Assembly (NCBI GenBank): GCA_002786025.1
Contig: NHNW01000040.1
Span: forward strand, 124,001-188,000
Direction of reading: 5' to 3'
Length of the DNA: 64,000 nucleotides
Source of the DNA: Zasmidium citrigriseum
Lineage: Eukaryota > Ascomycota > Dothideomycetes > Mycosphaerellales > Mycosphaerellaceae
The notes below the pieces were generated by a model. That model had not been told where the DNA came from. It was given only the letters and a program-made list of their open reading frames with translations, and did no database searches. The translations under genes were made by a program, and so were the position numbers. The stretch's first letter is position 1. The number at the start of each line of letters is the position of its first letter. This document shows positions 34,902 to 44,666 of this stretch, in pieces.

Positions 34902-35244
34902 GGGTGTTGTTTGGTATGGACTTTTGACAGTGTCGTGTTGATGTATTGCATGTGTTTCTCATTGCTTGAAATCTCACCGATTCCTATCTCATACTACGAT
35001 TCTTTGAACCAACTTTGGCCTTGAAAGACGTGACGTCCCTTTTCGTGTGATCGTCTCGGCATTCGCGACTATAAGGTTTCACTAGCGTAGTCTCGGCTAA
35101 GCTTCCGAGCTTCAGGGAGGAAGTCGCGTCTCCAGGCAGCTCCAACTGGCATCTTGACCTCACCTTCCAAGGCTGCACAATTTCTCGACTACACTCTCAA
35201 ACAATTCGAACTTCCATCGTCTGATTCGCCAATCCTCACTCAGT
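34902..35244. other. Intergenic
   Basis: 343 bp between the coiled-coil gene and the Yip1-family gene; 3' and 5' untranslated regions only, as far as can be seen. Confidence 0.5.
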
Positions 35245-36314
35245 ATGGCCGCAATGATGCCCGGGCCCGGCTCAGGCCAGGGATCAGAGAACCCCTACAA
35301 CTACGACACTCCTGTGGACGACGACCTGATCGATCCCGATGACGGTACAGCATTGCAACATAACACTGCCAATTCACAAACCTAACGCATCTTTGTAGCC
35401 ACCCTCGACGACCTCGACGACCCCGTAAACCAACACGACCGCGCGCCCCTCACCGGAAACATCACCAACTCCCAAGCGCAACAAAACTCCCGCACCGCCA
35501 ACAACGCCCAAGGTTTCCTGAATAACGCCCTTCCTGGCGAAGACCGCCGCGCACCGATGGACACGATCGATGAGTCGGTGTGGGACACGCTGCGAAGGGA
35601 TTTGCTTGCTGTGTGGGAGAAGATGCGGCAGGTGCTGTGGCCGAAGTACTTGCTTGGTGGCATGATGAATAATAGCGGTGCGGGTGCGGAAGAGCAGGGC
35701 ACGATGGGCCATATTAGGGGCTTGGTTGGACGCTGGCCGGATGCGGATGCTGTGCTTCAGGGGGGTATGAGTGAGGGGTTGAGAGATTGGGATCTTTGGT
35801 GAGTAGACACATTAGGGGAATTGAGGTGGATGGAGATGATTTGCTAATGCGCTTTTCAGGGGCCCGCTGCTGTTCTGCTTGTTGCTGTCGTTCTTCCTCA
35901 GCTTGAACGCTCGGGAGAACCAAAGATCCCTCGTCTTCAGCGGCGTGTTCGCCATGATCTGGATCGCGGAGGCTGTCGTTACGCTGCAAATCAAGTTGCT
36001 CGGAGGCAACATGTACGTCGAGCCTTGCGACACTGGCAGAGACTTGATACTGACTACTTCACAGCTCCTTCTTCCAATCCGTCTGCATCATCGGCTACAC
36101 GCTCTTCCCAATGGTCATTGCCTCGCTGCTCAGCGCTTTGGGAGTGCCAATGATTGTTCGGATACCAGTCTACATTGTACTTGGGCTTTGGTCGCTGGCG
36201 GCAGGTGTCAGCATTCTTGGTGGAAGTGGCGTAGTGAAGAACAGGGTGTCGCTTGCCGTCTATCCGCTGTTCGTCTTCTACATTGGCGTGGATTGCCTCT
36301 GCTTCATCTCATAG
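35245..36314 (+). CDS. Yip1-domain Golgi membrane protein (Yip4/YIPF6-like)
   Basis: Four exons (35245-35344, 35399-35798, 35860-36012, 36065-36314), 300 residues. Yip proteins are Golgi membrane proteins that bind Rab GTPases. The N-terminal ~175 residues are hydrophilic, with a conserved block DTIDESVWDTLRRDLLAVW and WPKYLLGG, typical of the YIPF6/Yip4 branch. Then come five hydrophobic segments, beginning DLWGPLLFCLLLSFFLS and including SVCIIGYTLFPMVIAS. No signal peptide is present, as expected. Convergent with the kinase-like gene (36593). Confidence 0.9.
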
Positions 36315-36592
36315 TTATGATTGGCCTAGCAGGCTACGAATAATAGACTACCTGGTTCTTTTTCAGCCCTCCTTAGGGGGAGATTCACAGGAGTAACATC
36401 ACAATGGGACATGAACACCACCCGGACATCAGCTTGAAATTCGAAAGTCGCTGTGAACGCCTCTGCCATCTGCGATGCCATATTTACGCCCTTCGGAAAA
36501 TCCGAAAGCACAGATATGAAGAGAACGTTGCGTGCGCGACGCAACTCGTCTTGCCTCTATGGCTCATATGGAAGAAAGACTTCGCCAATTGT

Positions 36593-37391
36593 CTAAAAGT
36601 TCGAGAGTCGACCACGGTCGTCCACGTTCAGAGGGCGGCTCTGGTAACCGATACCTGTTCCACCTGGCCGCGTGTTGACCACTGGCTGCTTCCACTTCTG
36701 ATAGTCCGTCCAATGTGGCGAGATCTCTGCCCGCGAGAAGTCGAAAATGGCTCTTTCAAAGTCGACAATGTAGCTGGGAGACAACGCCGGTCAGTCGGAT
36801 TCACATTTCGAGAAAGGGAGACAGCGAAATGCAACAACTCACCACCGTCCCTCAACTGGATCCCACAACAAGTTGCCCTGGTGATGGCTCTGGTTGTCCA
36901 CGGCGCAATTATGTACCGCACGAATGGCATTCGCGAAGGAGAGTTTAATGCGGCCTTCGGCTTCTTCGAGTTCCATTTCATTCAGCTCGCTGACGGGTTT
37001 GCCGGGGATATACGTCATGAGGACGAAGTGTTCTACGGAGGTCGTCAGGCCGTTGACTTGATTGACGAAATCGGCGATGTAATGCGGTGTCCACTCGCAG
37101 TTGTGGAGGCTGAAGCGCTTCAGAGCTTTGATTTCGTTGTCGGCGTGTGTGCTTGCAGTGCGGTCGCCGCTGGGATCTGTCAGTGTTGGCTAGAAAAGGG
37201 AATTTGGGTTTCACACACAGCAGGAGGAAGACTTTGACCAGCACCTGTTCGTTGTTGTACTCGCCAGCGAAGACGGCTACGAGCTCGTCGACGACTTTTT
37301 CGTTGAGGTATTGGACTTCGCTGAGTAGTTTTATGGCGTGTTGGCGGTCGTCGCTGGTGATCCATTTGGGGTATCTGCGGAAGGTGTTCAT
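36593..37391 (-). CDS. Small APH/kinase-like protein with degenerate catalytic loop
   Basis: Three exons (37245-37391, 36843-37189, 36593-36773), 224 residues. Seen: an N-lobe remnant DELVAVFAGEYNNEQ; EHFVLMTYIPGKPVSELN, the hinge region of aminoglycoside-phosphotransferase-like kinases; a catalytic-loop equivalent DNQSHQGNLLW; and the metal-binding equivalent YIVDFERA. The usual HGD-x5-N order is not kept: at the position of the catalytic Asp (five residues before the conserved Asn) there is Gln. The N-lobe is also much too short and has no clear ATP-binding Lys. Intron 1 (37190-37244) is the model I prefer; other splice sites nearby could change residues 50-55. It is probably a pseudokinase or a small-molecule-binding relative. 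Confidence 0.6.
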
Positions 37392-38038
37392 GGTAACGAT
37401 GGGCCGATTTTCAGAAGAGAGGCTCTTGGTCGGAAACGACTGGCGAGGGATGAGGAGGGCACTTATCTATTGCTCACTGTCGCTTTGGGCCTGTTTGCTG
37501 CACAGAAAGAGACGGGTTTCAACCATGAAGAATGAAAATGTGGTGTTTGCTCTCCGCGACCAGCTGGATGGAAAGATATTCGTGCTTTAGAATGCTGTGA
37601 GTGAAAGAAGGGGGAGCAAGCAGCCCGGACCCATGAAGGAGAAGAGTATGCGATTGAATCCATGGGAAGGGATGACAAGGACGACGAGATCCTGGACTTG
37701 GATGACATTCATAAGACGGATGGAGAGCAACACCGGTAATTCAAAGGAAAGCAATATCTCATAGGCTGCTATCTCACAACAGACAACATCTCCACCAACC
37801 AACGAAGTCGATCGATACCCAGAGAGCCGCCTATCCACCCGCAAGCCATATCAACGCCCAAAGAAACTCCTCCAGCCGCTCAAGAAGCCCCAGCAGGTCC
37901 GCAAACCCGCCGAGACGAACGCTTGGAGTCAGTGCAGAAAGTCAAGCCGCTCAAGCAGTCCCAGCAGGCCCTACGACCCGCTGAAACGAACGCCTTGTAA
38001 TGATGCAGAAAGTCAGATCATGTCGCCGTCTCCACCCC
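37392..38038. other. Intergenic with tandem repeat
   Basis: About 650 bp between the kinase-like gene start and the stop of the first basic/acidic paralogue. The only structure is the two-copy 71-bp repeat listed separately. Confidence 0.6.
37875..38015. repeat. Imperfect 71-bp tandem repeat, two copies
   Basis: Copies at 37875-37945 and 37946-38015. Both begin gccgctcaag, share cccagcagg and acgaacgc, and end tgcagaaagtca. They lie just 3' of the stop codon (38039) of the first paralogue, so they are probably in its 3' UTR or terminator region. Confidence 0.8.
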
Positions 38039-38590
38039 TTACTCCTCATCCTCAGCGCCCTCGCCGGCGCCCTCGCCCTCACCCTCCTCAGCCTTGATGA
38101 GACCAGCAGCATCATCGTCACCTACAACCAAATCAGTCAGCAAAAGCACCTCACACCCCACAGTCAGAACTCTTACCATCAGAGTCAATCTTCTCCTCAC
38201 TCTTCGCCTTCTTCGGCCGACCACGACCCTTCTTCGGCTTCGGAGCCTCCTCGCCGTCCTCCTCAGCAGCGGCCTTCTTGCGCTTGCCACCAGCGGCGGC
38301 TTTCTTCGGCTTAGCAGCGGGAACGACGCCCTCGCCGTCGCCGGCGGCTTCGATCTCCTTGAGGATCTTGCTCGTGGCTCTGCCGGTCACGGTCTTGAAA
38401 GAGGCGACTTGGACTTTGGGGTCGTAGGCGGCGGAGGCGGCGTCCCAGTTGACCTGTGAGTCTCTGTTAGTTTGTGGGTGTGGGGGTGTGGGGGGAGGGG
38501 ATGTACGTTGGTGCGGTCGGAGCAGAGGTAGCAGATGGCGAAACGACGGAGGTCGGCGGCCGAGAGGTTGTCGAGATTGATGACGGCCAT
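38039..38590 (-). CDS. Small basic/acidic nuclear-type protein, paralogue A
   Basis: Three exons (38507-38590, 38177-38453, 38039-38121), introns of 53 and 55 nt, 147 residues. No named family is recognised. The N-terminal ~60 residues form a compact helical segment (LSAADLRRFAICYLCSD, then VNWDAASAAYDPKVQVASFK). Then comes a Lys/Ala/Gly-rich tail with an AT-hook-like KKGRGRPKKAK, and an acidic Glu/Gly-rich end. This suggests a chromatin or nucleic-acid-binding role. The next gene, 39065-39608, has the same architecture and the same intron phases (0, then 1). A TATTTAAG lies about 150 bp upstream. Confidence 0.85.
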
Positions 38591-38737
38591 GGTGGAGGTG
38601 GGTGGTGTAGCTGTTGGTTGGTGTATGAGGAAGTCTTGGATGTATGTGTCGTAGAAGGATGAGTTCTTGTCGGAAGTCAAGATTCGAAGCGGATGTTGGT
38701 GTCGAGAAGAATCAGAAAGTCTGGTGGAGAGAAGGGT

Positions 38738-38745
38738 CTTAAATA
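38738..38745 (-). promoter_or_regulatory. TATA-like box of paralogue A
   Basis: TATTTAAG on the minus strand, 148-155 bp upstream of the start at 38590; its position mirrors that of the TATA box of paralogue B. Confidence 0.4.
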
Positions 38746-39064
38746 GACTGACAGCGGACGTGGAAATTGGAGCAGGGTCCAGAGTGAAGATGTGGAACAT
38801 GTGAAGCGAAGGACGAACAGTGAAGGAGCAAATGTAGTCTTTTCATTGGTGCTTTTGAGAACAGCATGTGCTCTCCTCTATCTACTCGAATTTCAATGCA
38901 TGTGTAGCAGTCTTGGTGGTCTCGTGGACCGATATCGATGCATCGCATCTCCAAGTAAGCAAATGACCTCGCTGTTTGTAACCAGCTAGAATGATCTCCA
39001 AGCCACAAGAGTCGTCCATGGATAGTAGCTGGTTCCTGTCGAAGACTCTCATGTGCCTCCGCAT

Positions 39065-39608
39065 TCAGACCAATTCACCCTCAGACTCCTCATCGGCCTG
39101 CTTCTGGGCCTTGACCGCGACCTCATCGTCGGCATCTAAACACGCATTAGCACCAATACCACATCAACAACCGTCCAGACCACAACTCACCATCCTCAGC
39201 CTCCGCATTCTTCTTCTTCCCACCCCGTCCCCTCTTCTTCGCACCAACCTCCTCCCCCTCCGCCTTCCTCTTCCTCCCACCCTTCCCCTTAGCCTTCTCT
39301 CCCTCCTCACCCTCAGCACTACCACCATGCTCCTTCAACTTCTTCGTAATAACCCAAATCTGGCGCTTAAAACTCTCCGCCTTAACACCACCAAACTCCC
39401 GACCAGCCTTCTCGGCGTCGAACTGTGAAATAGACTCGTGAGCGGGGAAAGACAGCGACAGGGGTCATGTTAGGCAGCAGCAACTCACGTTGACCGTGGA
39501 GGTCGCGTTGAGGAACGCGCAGGCGAGGCGCTCCATGTCTTCTGGTTTGAGGAGCTTGCGGGCGACTTCGAAGGAGAGGCCGGAGGGGATGGTTTGGCCT
39601 GGTGGCAT
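39065..39608 (-). CDS. Small basic/acidic nuclear-type protein, paralogue B
   Basis: Three exons (39489-39608, 39191-39422, 39065-39135), 140 residues. The N-terminal block (LKPEDMERLACAFLNATSTVN, then FDAEKAGREFGGVKAESFKR) aligns by eye with paralogue A: same helix, the intron after TVN/RTN, and an aromatic-Asp-Ala restart. Next is a Lys/Gly/Arg-rich tail with KKRGRGGKKK, and an acidic end EESEGELV. Both genes lie on the same strand, 474 bp apart, with introns in phases 0 and 1, so they look like a tandem duplication that has since diverged strongly. Function unknown; a chromatin-associated role is suggested by composition only. Confidence 0.85.
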
Positions 39609-39766
39609 GGTCGTGGTGGAAGAGCTGGTGGGTGGTTTGTAGTTGGTGGAGTAATTTGTTTCGGATGGAAGAAGTGTTGTCGGGGAGTGGAGGCGGGTGG
39701 TTGTTGTTGTGTCGCAGCTGGTGAAAGAAGAGAGCAAGTTGAAGGTGGTTTCCAGGGCAATGACCC

Positions 39767-39774
39767 CTTTTATA
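39767..39774 (-). promoter_or_regulatory. TATA box of paralogue B
   Basis: TATAAAAG on the minus strand, 159-166 bp upstream of the start at 39608; a near-perfect TATA box. Confidence 0.55.
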
Positions 39775-40043
39775 GAGAACCCCACGTGCAGGGGTGATCT
39801 AAAGTGAAGTGAGGCTCGGTGAAGAATCGAGGACCACAAGTCGAATGCGGCAAGAAAACATTGCCTTCACATGTCTGATCCCAACTCCGCTGACGGAAGG
39901 CACGATTGATTCCCTACAAAACATCAGCCACCCGTCGCGATCGCGATACTTTTGCCCAAACACCTCCACGACAGTACACCGATATCTATCGCTTGAGACC
40001 AACCGTTGGGAACATGTCAACAATATGGCATAACATAATACAT

Positions 40044-41403
40044 CTAACTTGAATGGTACTTCTTCACCCTTTGTCCACCCTCGTACAACGCCCGATCGAT
40101 GGCAGCAGCAACCGTGAGGGTACCGCCAATGACAGCACAAACGCCGACCAAAAAGCCAGAGAAGGACTTGGCACGTGTCTCGCGGTTGATGACTTTCATG
40201 GGCGAGATGTCCTGGGAATATGTCAGTAGGTGTGGAGCTAGCGAGATTTGTTAGACTTACATATGAGAAGAAAACTCCGGGAATACCACCTCTGGCGTGC
40301 AATCGCTCCTTGTGTCCCTCATCCTTCGCGTCGCCGCCTGCGAGAGATCGCTTGTGCGATGTGACGGAGTACTGGTGGGTCTCGATGCTGCCCTCTTCGC
40401 CCTTGCCGTATCCACCAAGCTCGACCATCTCGTGGGGAATGTCCAAGATCGAGCCGGTAGGTCTCCAGTTCAGCGGCAGATACGCAGTCGAGACGACCTT
40501 CACAAAGTACATGAAGTTGTACGCCTTCTCGTCCGTCTTTTGCTCATGGTCATCGAGAGGGTTCAAGTGGTGATTCGACCAGGCCATGCCCTTGGAGCCA
40601 ATCTTCTTGATCACATCATCTGGCAATTGTGGCCCGAATCGCAGGTGGTGAATCTTGTGCGTGAAAGTATGCTGGGTGTTGTCCGGCGAATGGAAGAAGT
40701 TCTCCAAATCGTGCACGTGCATGTTGCCGTTGCTGAAACTCTTGCCCGGCGCGAAATGGAAGTTGCCAACGACCTTGTTCACACGAATTCCACCCTCGAT
40801 TCTGCATCCTTCCTTCCTTTGCTCATCCAGATGCTCGCTGTAGTGTTCCCGCTCGCATTGTTCCACGTTCTCTCCACGTCCGAAACTCCAGCTCACGCCA
40901 GCGTATGCCTCTCGAACCTCAGCACAAGTGTTACAGCATCCAGGCTTCTTCGCGTTCGAGGGAGCCGGTGCACCGTAACATTCACCGCAGTATTCAGGAT
41001 CCAAATGTTGCGCCGCCTCTTCCTGGTCCAGGTTCAGCAAGTTCTTCGCAATCTCACCACCACCCTCGCTCTCCGGCCTTAATCGCACTTTCGACACACC
41101 GTGCATAACTCCAGTCTGCACCTCTCCACTCACATCCATGACGTCCAATGTTAGTAGCTCGCAAGGCACGCGAGGGAACGAAATGTTCATATGGATCTCC
41201 ATCTTCTCTCCTCGTGCCTTGTCGACGATGAGCTCGGGATGGACTGTTATCCGGCGGTAGTCTGCCCATTCTCCCCACACCAGGTATAATATAAGCAGGA
41301 GGGAGGCAACGGTTACAATTCCACCGGAGGTCGTTCGAATGCGCGCATCTTCGACGGTTTTGGTGAAGGCGTCAAGCCTGGTAAAGCGACTCTTGGGCGG
41401 CAT
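40044..41403 (-). CDS. ERV46: COPII vesicle protein Erv46 (ERGIC3 family)
   Basis: Two exons (40261-41403, 40044-40211) with a 49-nt intron; 436 residues. Erv46 with Erv41 forms a receptor that cycles between ER and Golgi and returns escaped ER proteins. Seen: a short cytosolic N-terminus with RLDAFTKTVEDARIRT, the first membrane segment (about residues 28-47), a large lumenal domain with a Cys-rich loop (YCGECYGA ... CCNTC), HKIHHLRFGP, and the second membrane segment SGFLVGVCAVIGGTLTVAAA near the end. The tail ends KKYHSS, a possible COPI/COPII sorting region. Divergent from SEC20. Confidence 0.94.
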
Positions 41404-42051
41404 GTTTGCGGTTTATCGAAGGGTGAGGGTCAATGGCGAGGAGAGCAGCCCGAAGGCTGGGGATTGGTAGCAGAGGCTGCCAATGCGATCAATCTTGCAG
41501 CGCTAGAACCAGGAATGACTTCGAATCGGAGTCGCAAGCATAGACAGCTTGATCTAAGAGCCGACGGTGAGAATTGGTGCGATTGTCGAAGCGAATGGCA
41601 GAGTTGGACGTTGTTGGTGAATTGATTGAAGTTGCCAGCTGTCGACGCTTGATTCAAGCTGCGGCGGAGCCCTTCCCGTGCGGCGCCCTGACCAGGGTTC
41701 AGCCACGTTGTCGCTAGAGGGAAACGAGCAAACTAAAGATACCAACGGACTCATTTTCCTGGTGTTTCAAGGTGTGAATTCTTGTGATCGAGCGGACATC
41801 ATCTTGAAGGGCCTGTTCTGCGACTGCTACTGTACCTTGATGGGTGCTTAAGCTGAGCGGCGGCACTTTCTACATTCACGCCGAACAACGATCAAGAACC
41901 CCAACGTCTCTCCTAGCTCGTAGCCCTCCAAGAGAACATCGCAGCCTTGCGAATATCTCTAGCAACTCTTGCGCATCACGAGGGTACGTCATCCGACAAA
42001 CAAAGCCCACCGGACACCAACTTCCACCCGCCGACATCGATCCCCGCCAAC
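41404..42051. promoter_or_regulatory. Shared upstream region of ERV46 and SEC20
   Basis: 648 bp between two divergent starts. No coding sequence I can support. It holds both promoters; joint control is inferred. Confidence 0.5.
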
Positions 42052-43374
42052 ATGGCCACCACCGAGCTCTCGACACAGCTCACTGACCTTGCCGAAACCC
42101 TCAGAACCACGAGAACCCTCATCACGAAGCTCGCAAAGCTCTCGGACGACTCACGCATCGAACTTGGCCAGGACATCCACGACACCCTCAAGAATCTTGA
42201 AGACGACCTTGATTACTTGCGTCAAAAGGCAGACTTCAATAAACAGGCTGGACATAGAAGGAGGAACAGCTCAAAAGACGGTGAAGAAGCACGACTGAGT
42301 GCGAAGATTGCGAGACTTGGAGAAGATCTCTCACACTCCCGTCAACAATTCAGAAACGCGATCCTTACGGCAAAGCGTGCCAGTGATCAAGCGAAGATCA
42401 GGGAGAGGGAGGCATATTTTGAGAGTTTAAGGAAACAGGCAGACGAGCTCGCGGCGGCCAAGGACAATCCAACAAACGGTCAAAGCGATCGAGATCTGCT
42501 CTTCTCGCGCCGCTCAAGGAAAGAGAAGCAAAAGAACCTGACAAAGGACGAGGTCTTGGTAAACGCCAGCAGCGACGTGACTGCCTCTCTTCGAAGAACT
42601 CACGACTTGCTCTCCACAGAGCTGTCTCGCTCGCGATTTGCACAGGAGACTTTCGACGAGTCGACTCAGGCGCTGAATCAACTGAGCGAAGACTACAGCA
42701 ACCTCGACACCATCCTCAGCAACAGCAGAAATCTACTCAGCACGCTTCTGAGAAGTCAGAAGAGCGACACTTGGTACCTCGAAACCGCCTTCTACATTCT
42801 ACTGACGACCATCGTCTGGCTACTCTTTCGACGAATCTTGTACGGGCCCTTCATCAGACTACCACTTTTCGTCTGGAACACGCTCGCCTTCCTGATCAAT
42901 TGGACCATTCTGAAGCCACTGTTCTTCATCCTATCGGCTGTTGGCGTCATCACCACCGGTCCGGCTTCATCAACGTCGTTGGCCGCGTCATCAAGCATAT
43001 CCTCATCACGAGCACCTCTCATCGTTCAGCCTTCAGCCAAAGGCAAAGCACCCACACGTCCCAGCGACGCACCCAAAGGAGGCATCCCCGCAGGAGCAGG
43101 CGGAGCAGGTGCGAAGGTGGGAAAGGATCCTATACTTGAAGCCCGAATGTCTGAAAAGATTGGCAAAATGGCAGAGGAGAGCGCGAAACAGGCTGAGAAG
43201 CCGACTGTCAGGGGTGACGGAACTGTACTCCAAGAAAGGGGAGACGTTCCAGCCAACCCCAAGAAGAAGAATTTTGAAGCTGATGTGGAGGATGCGAAGC
43301 AGGCGGAGAAGGAAGCCCAGGAAGCAAAGTCAGATGATCTACCGCAACAGAGACGGAAGAGGGATGAATTGTGA
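42052..43374 (+). CDS. SEC20: SNARE protein Sec20 (BNIP1 family)
   Basis: Single exon, 440 residues from ATG 42052. Sec20 is a Qb-SNARE on the ER that receives COPI vesicles from the Golgi with Ufe1, Use1 and Dsl1. Seen: N-terminal helices, then the SNARE region (SSDVTASLRRTHDLLSTELS, followed by FDESTQALNQLSEDYSNLDTI) and WYLETAFYILLTTIVWLLFRRI, the first membrane segment, with a second hydrophobic stretch after it. The lumenal tail is Lys/Glu-rich and ends in RDEL, an ER-retrieval signal, as yeast Sec20 ends in HDEL. An in-frame extension to 41947 is open but not needed. Confidence 0.93.
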   Translation: MATTELSTQLTDLAETLRTTRTLITKLAKLSDDSRIELGQDIHDTLKNLEDDLDYLRQKADFNKQAGHRRRNSSKDGEEARLSAKIARLGEDLSHSRQQFRNAILTAKRASDQAKIREREAYFESLRKQADELAAAKDNPTNGQSDRDLLFSRRSRKEKQKNLTKDEVLVNASSDVTASLRRTHDLLSTELSRSRFAQETFDESTQALNQLSEDYSNLDTILSNSRNLLSTLLRSQKSDTWYLETAFYILLTTIVWLLFRRILYGPFIRLPLFVWNTLAFLINWTILKPLFFILSAVGVITTGPASSTSLAASSSISSSRAPLIVQPSAKGKAPTRPSDAPKGGIPAGAGGAGAKVGKDPILEARMSEKIGKMAEESAKQAEKPTVRGDGTVLQERGDVPANPKKKNFEADVEDAKQAEKEAQEAKSDDLPQQRRKRDEL

Positions 43375-43661
43375 GTTGACATATATCCACAAATCTACCG
43401 ATTGAGAGCTCGCAATCACATGCTGAAGCTTTGCGCCCTCGCAATTGCCGTTTTCAACTGCCTGTCGCTCCTTCCAGCCAATCAGGTTACGGACCCCGCT
43501 TCCGAGGCTAAGCCGTCATTCACTTCACCTCTCCTCCAAGTCTTGGCTCCTTGACTCGTTCTTGAGAATGTCGAAATGTGATCCTAGACTTGTCATTCGG
43601 TGATTGATTTCGAAACACTTCTATTCGTCAACGTCTTTGAACCAGTTCATAACCCAGAAAT

Positions 43662-44542
43662 ATGCCGCTGCTAAACAGACATGGCGTCCATCTCTACTAC
43701 GAGGTAAGTAAGCAAGCAGAACATGAAGCATCCCCAAAACCCAAACAACGAAATCTCTATCCCAAAACACCACGACACAACATACTAACAACTCCCAGGT
43801 CCACGGCTCCGGCCGCCCCCTCCTCCTAACCCACGGCTTCTCCTCCACCTCCGAAATGTGGCACGCCCAAATCCCCACCCTCTCCCGCGACTTCAAGCTC
43901 ATCCTCTGGGACATGCGCGGCCACGGCCGCAGCGACTACCCCGAAGACCCACGCGCCTACAGCGAAGCGCACACAATCGAAGACATAGGCTCCATCCTCG
44001 ACGAGGTCTGCGGAACCGGAACCATGGCCATAATCGGCGGGTTAAGTCTGGGCGGGTATATGTCCCTGGCGTTTTATAGGATGTATCCCGAGAGGTGTAC
44101 GGCGCTGTTGATTATTGATACGGGGCCCGGGTTTAAGAGGGATGAGGCGCGGGAGGGGTGGAATTCTAATGCGAGGAGGCAGGCGGAGGGGTTTGAGAGG
44201 GAGGGGTTGGAGGGGTTGAGGAGGTTGAGTCCCGAGCGTGCAAAGGTTAGTCATAGGAATGCGAAGGGGCTGGCGCTGGCTGCGAGGGGGATGTTGACGC
44301 AGAGGGATGCGGGGGTTATGGAGTCTTTGCCGGGGATTAAGGTGCCGAGTTTGGTGGTTGTGGGGGCTGAGGATCAGCCTTTCCTTGCGGCGAGTGAGTA
44401 TATGGCGAAGAAGATTCCTGGGGCGAGGAAGGTTGTTGTGCCGAAGGCGGGACATGCGGTTAATATTGATAATCCGAGGGGGTTTGAGGAGGCGGTGAGG
44501 CCGTTTTTGGAGAGGTTTGGGAGTCCGAAGGCTTCGTTGTAA
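43662..44542 (+). CDS. Alpha/beta hydrolase
   Basis: Two exons (43662-43703, 43799-44542), 261 residues. Seen: GSGRPLLLTHGFSST (oxyanion HG), DMRGHGRSDYP, the nucleophile elbow GLSLGG, an acid in VVGAEDQPF, and the His in AGHAVNIDNP. The catalytic triad is complete. The family includes lactonases, esterases and haloperoxidase-like enzymes, so the substrate cannot be told. The coding strand changes from C-rich to G-rich codon usage at about 44040 (AGG and GGG codons dominate afterwards), although the protein stays family-like throughout. Confidence 0.9.
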
Positions 44543-44666
44543 ATCTTTGCTCGGTGCTCTCATTTTCTAATGCCTGTGTACTTCCATTCTTCAGCCCCTT
44601 TTTTCAGCTTTCAATACATCGGATTATACTCAGAATCAGTGAGGAAAAGAGGTGCTGGGTCAAGCT

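Noticed and set aside
36404..37237. 277-residue open frame on the plus strand
   Set aside because: Lies opposite the kinase-like gene, which has family motifs and consistent splicing.
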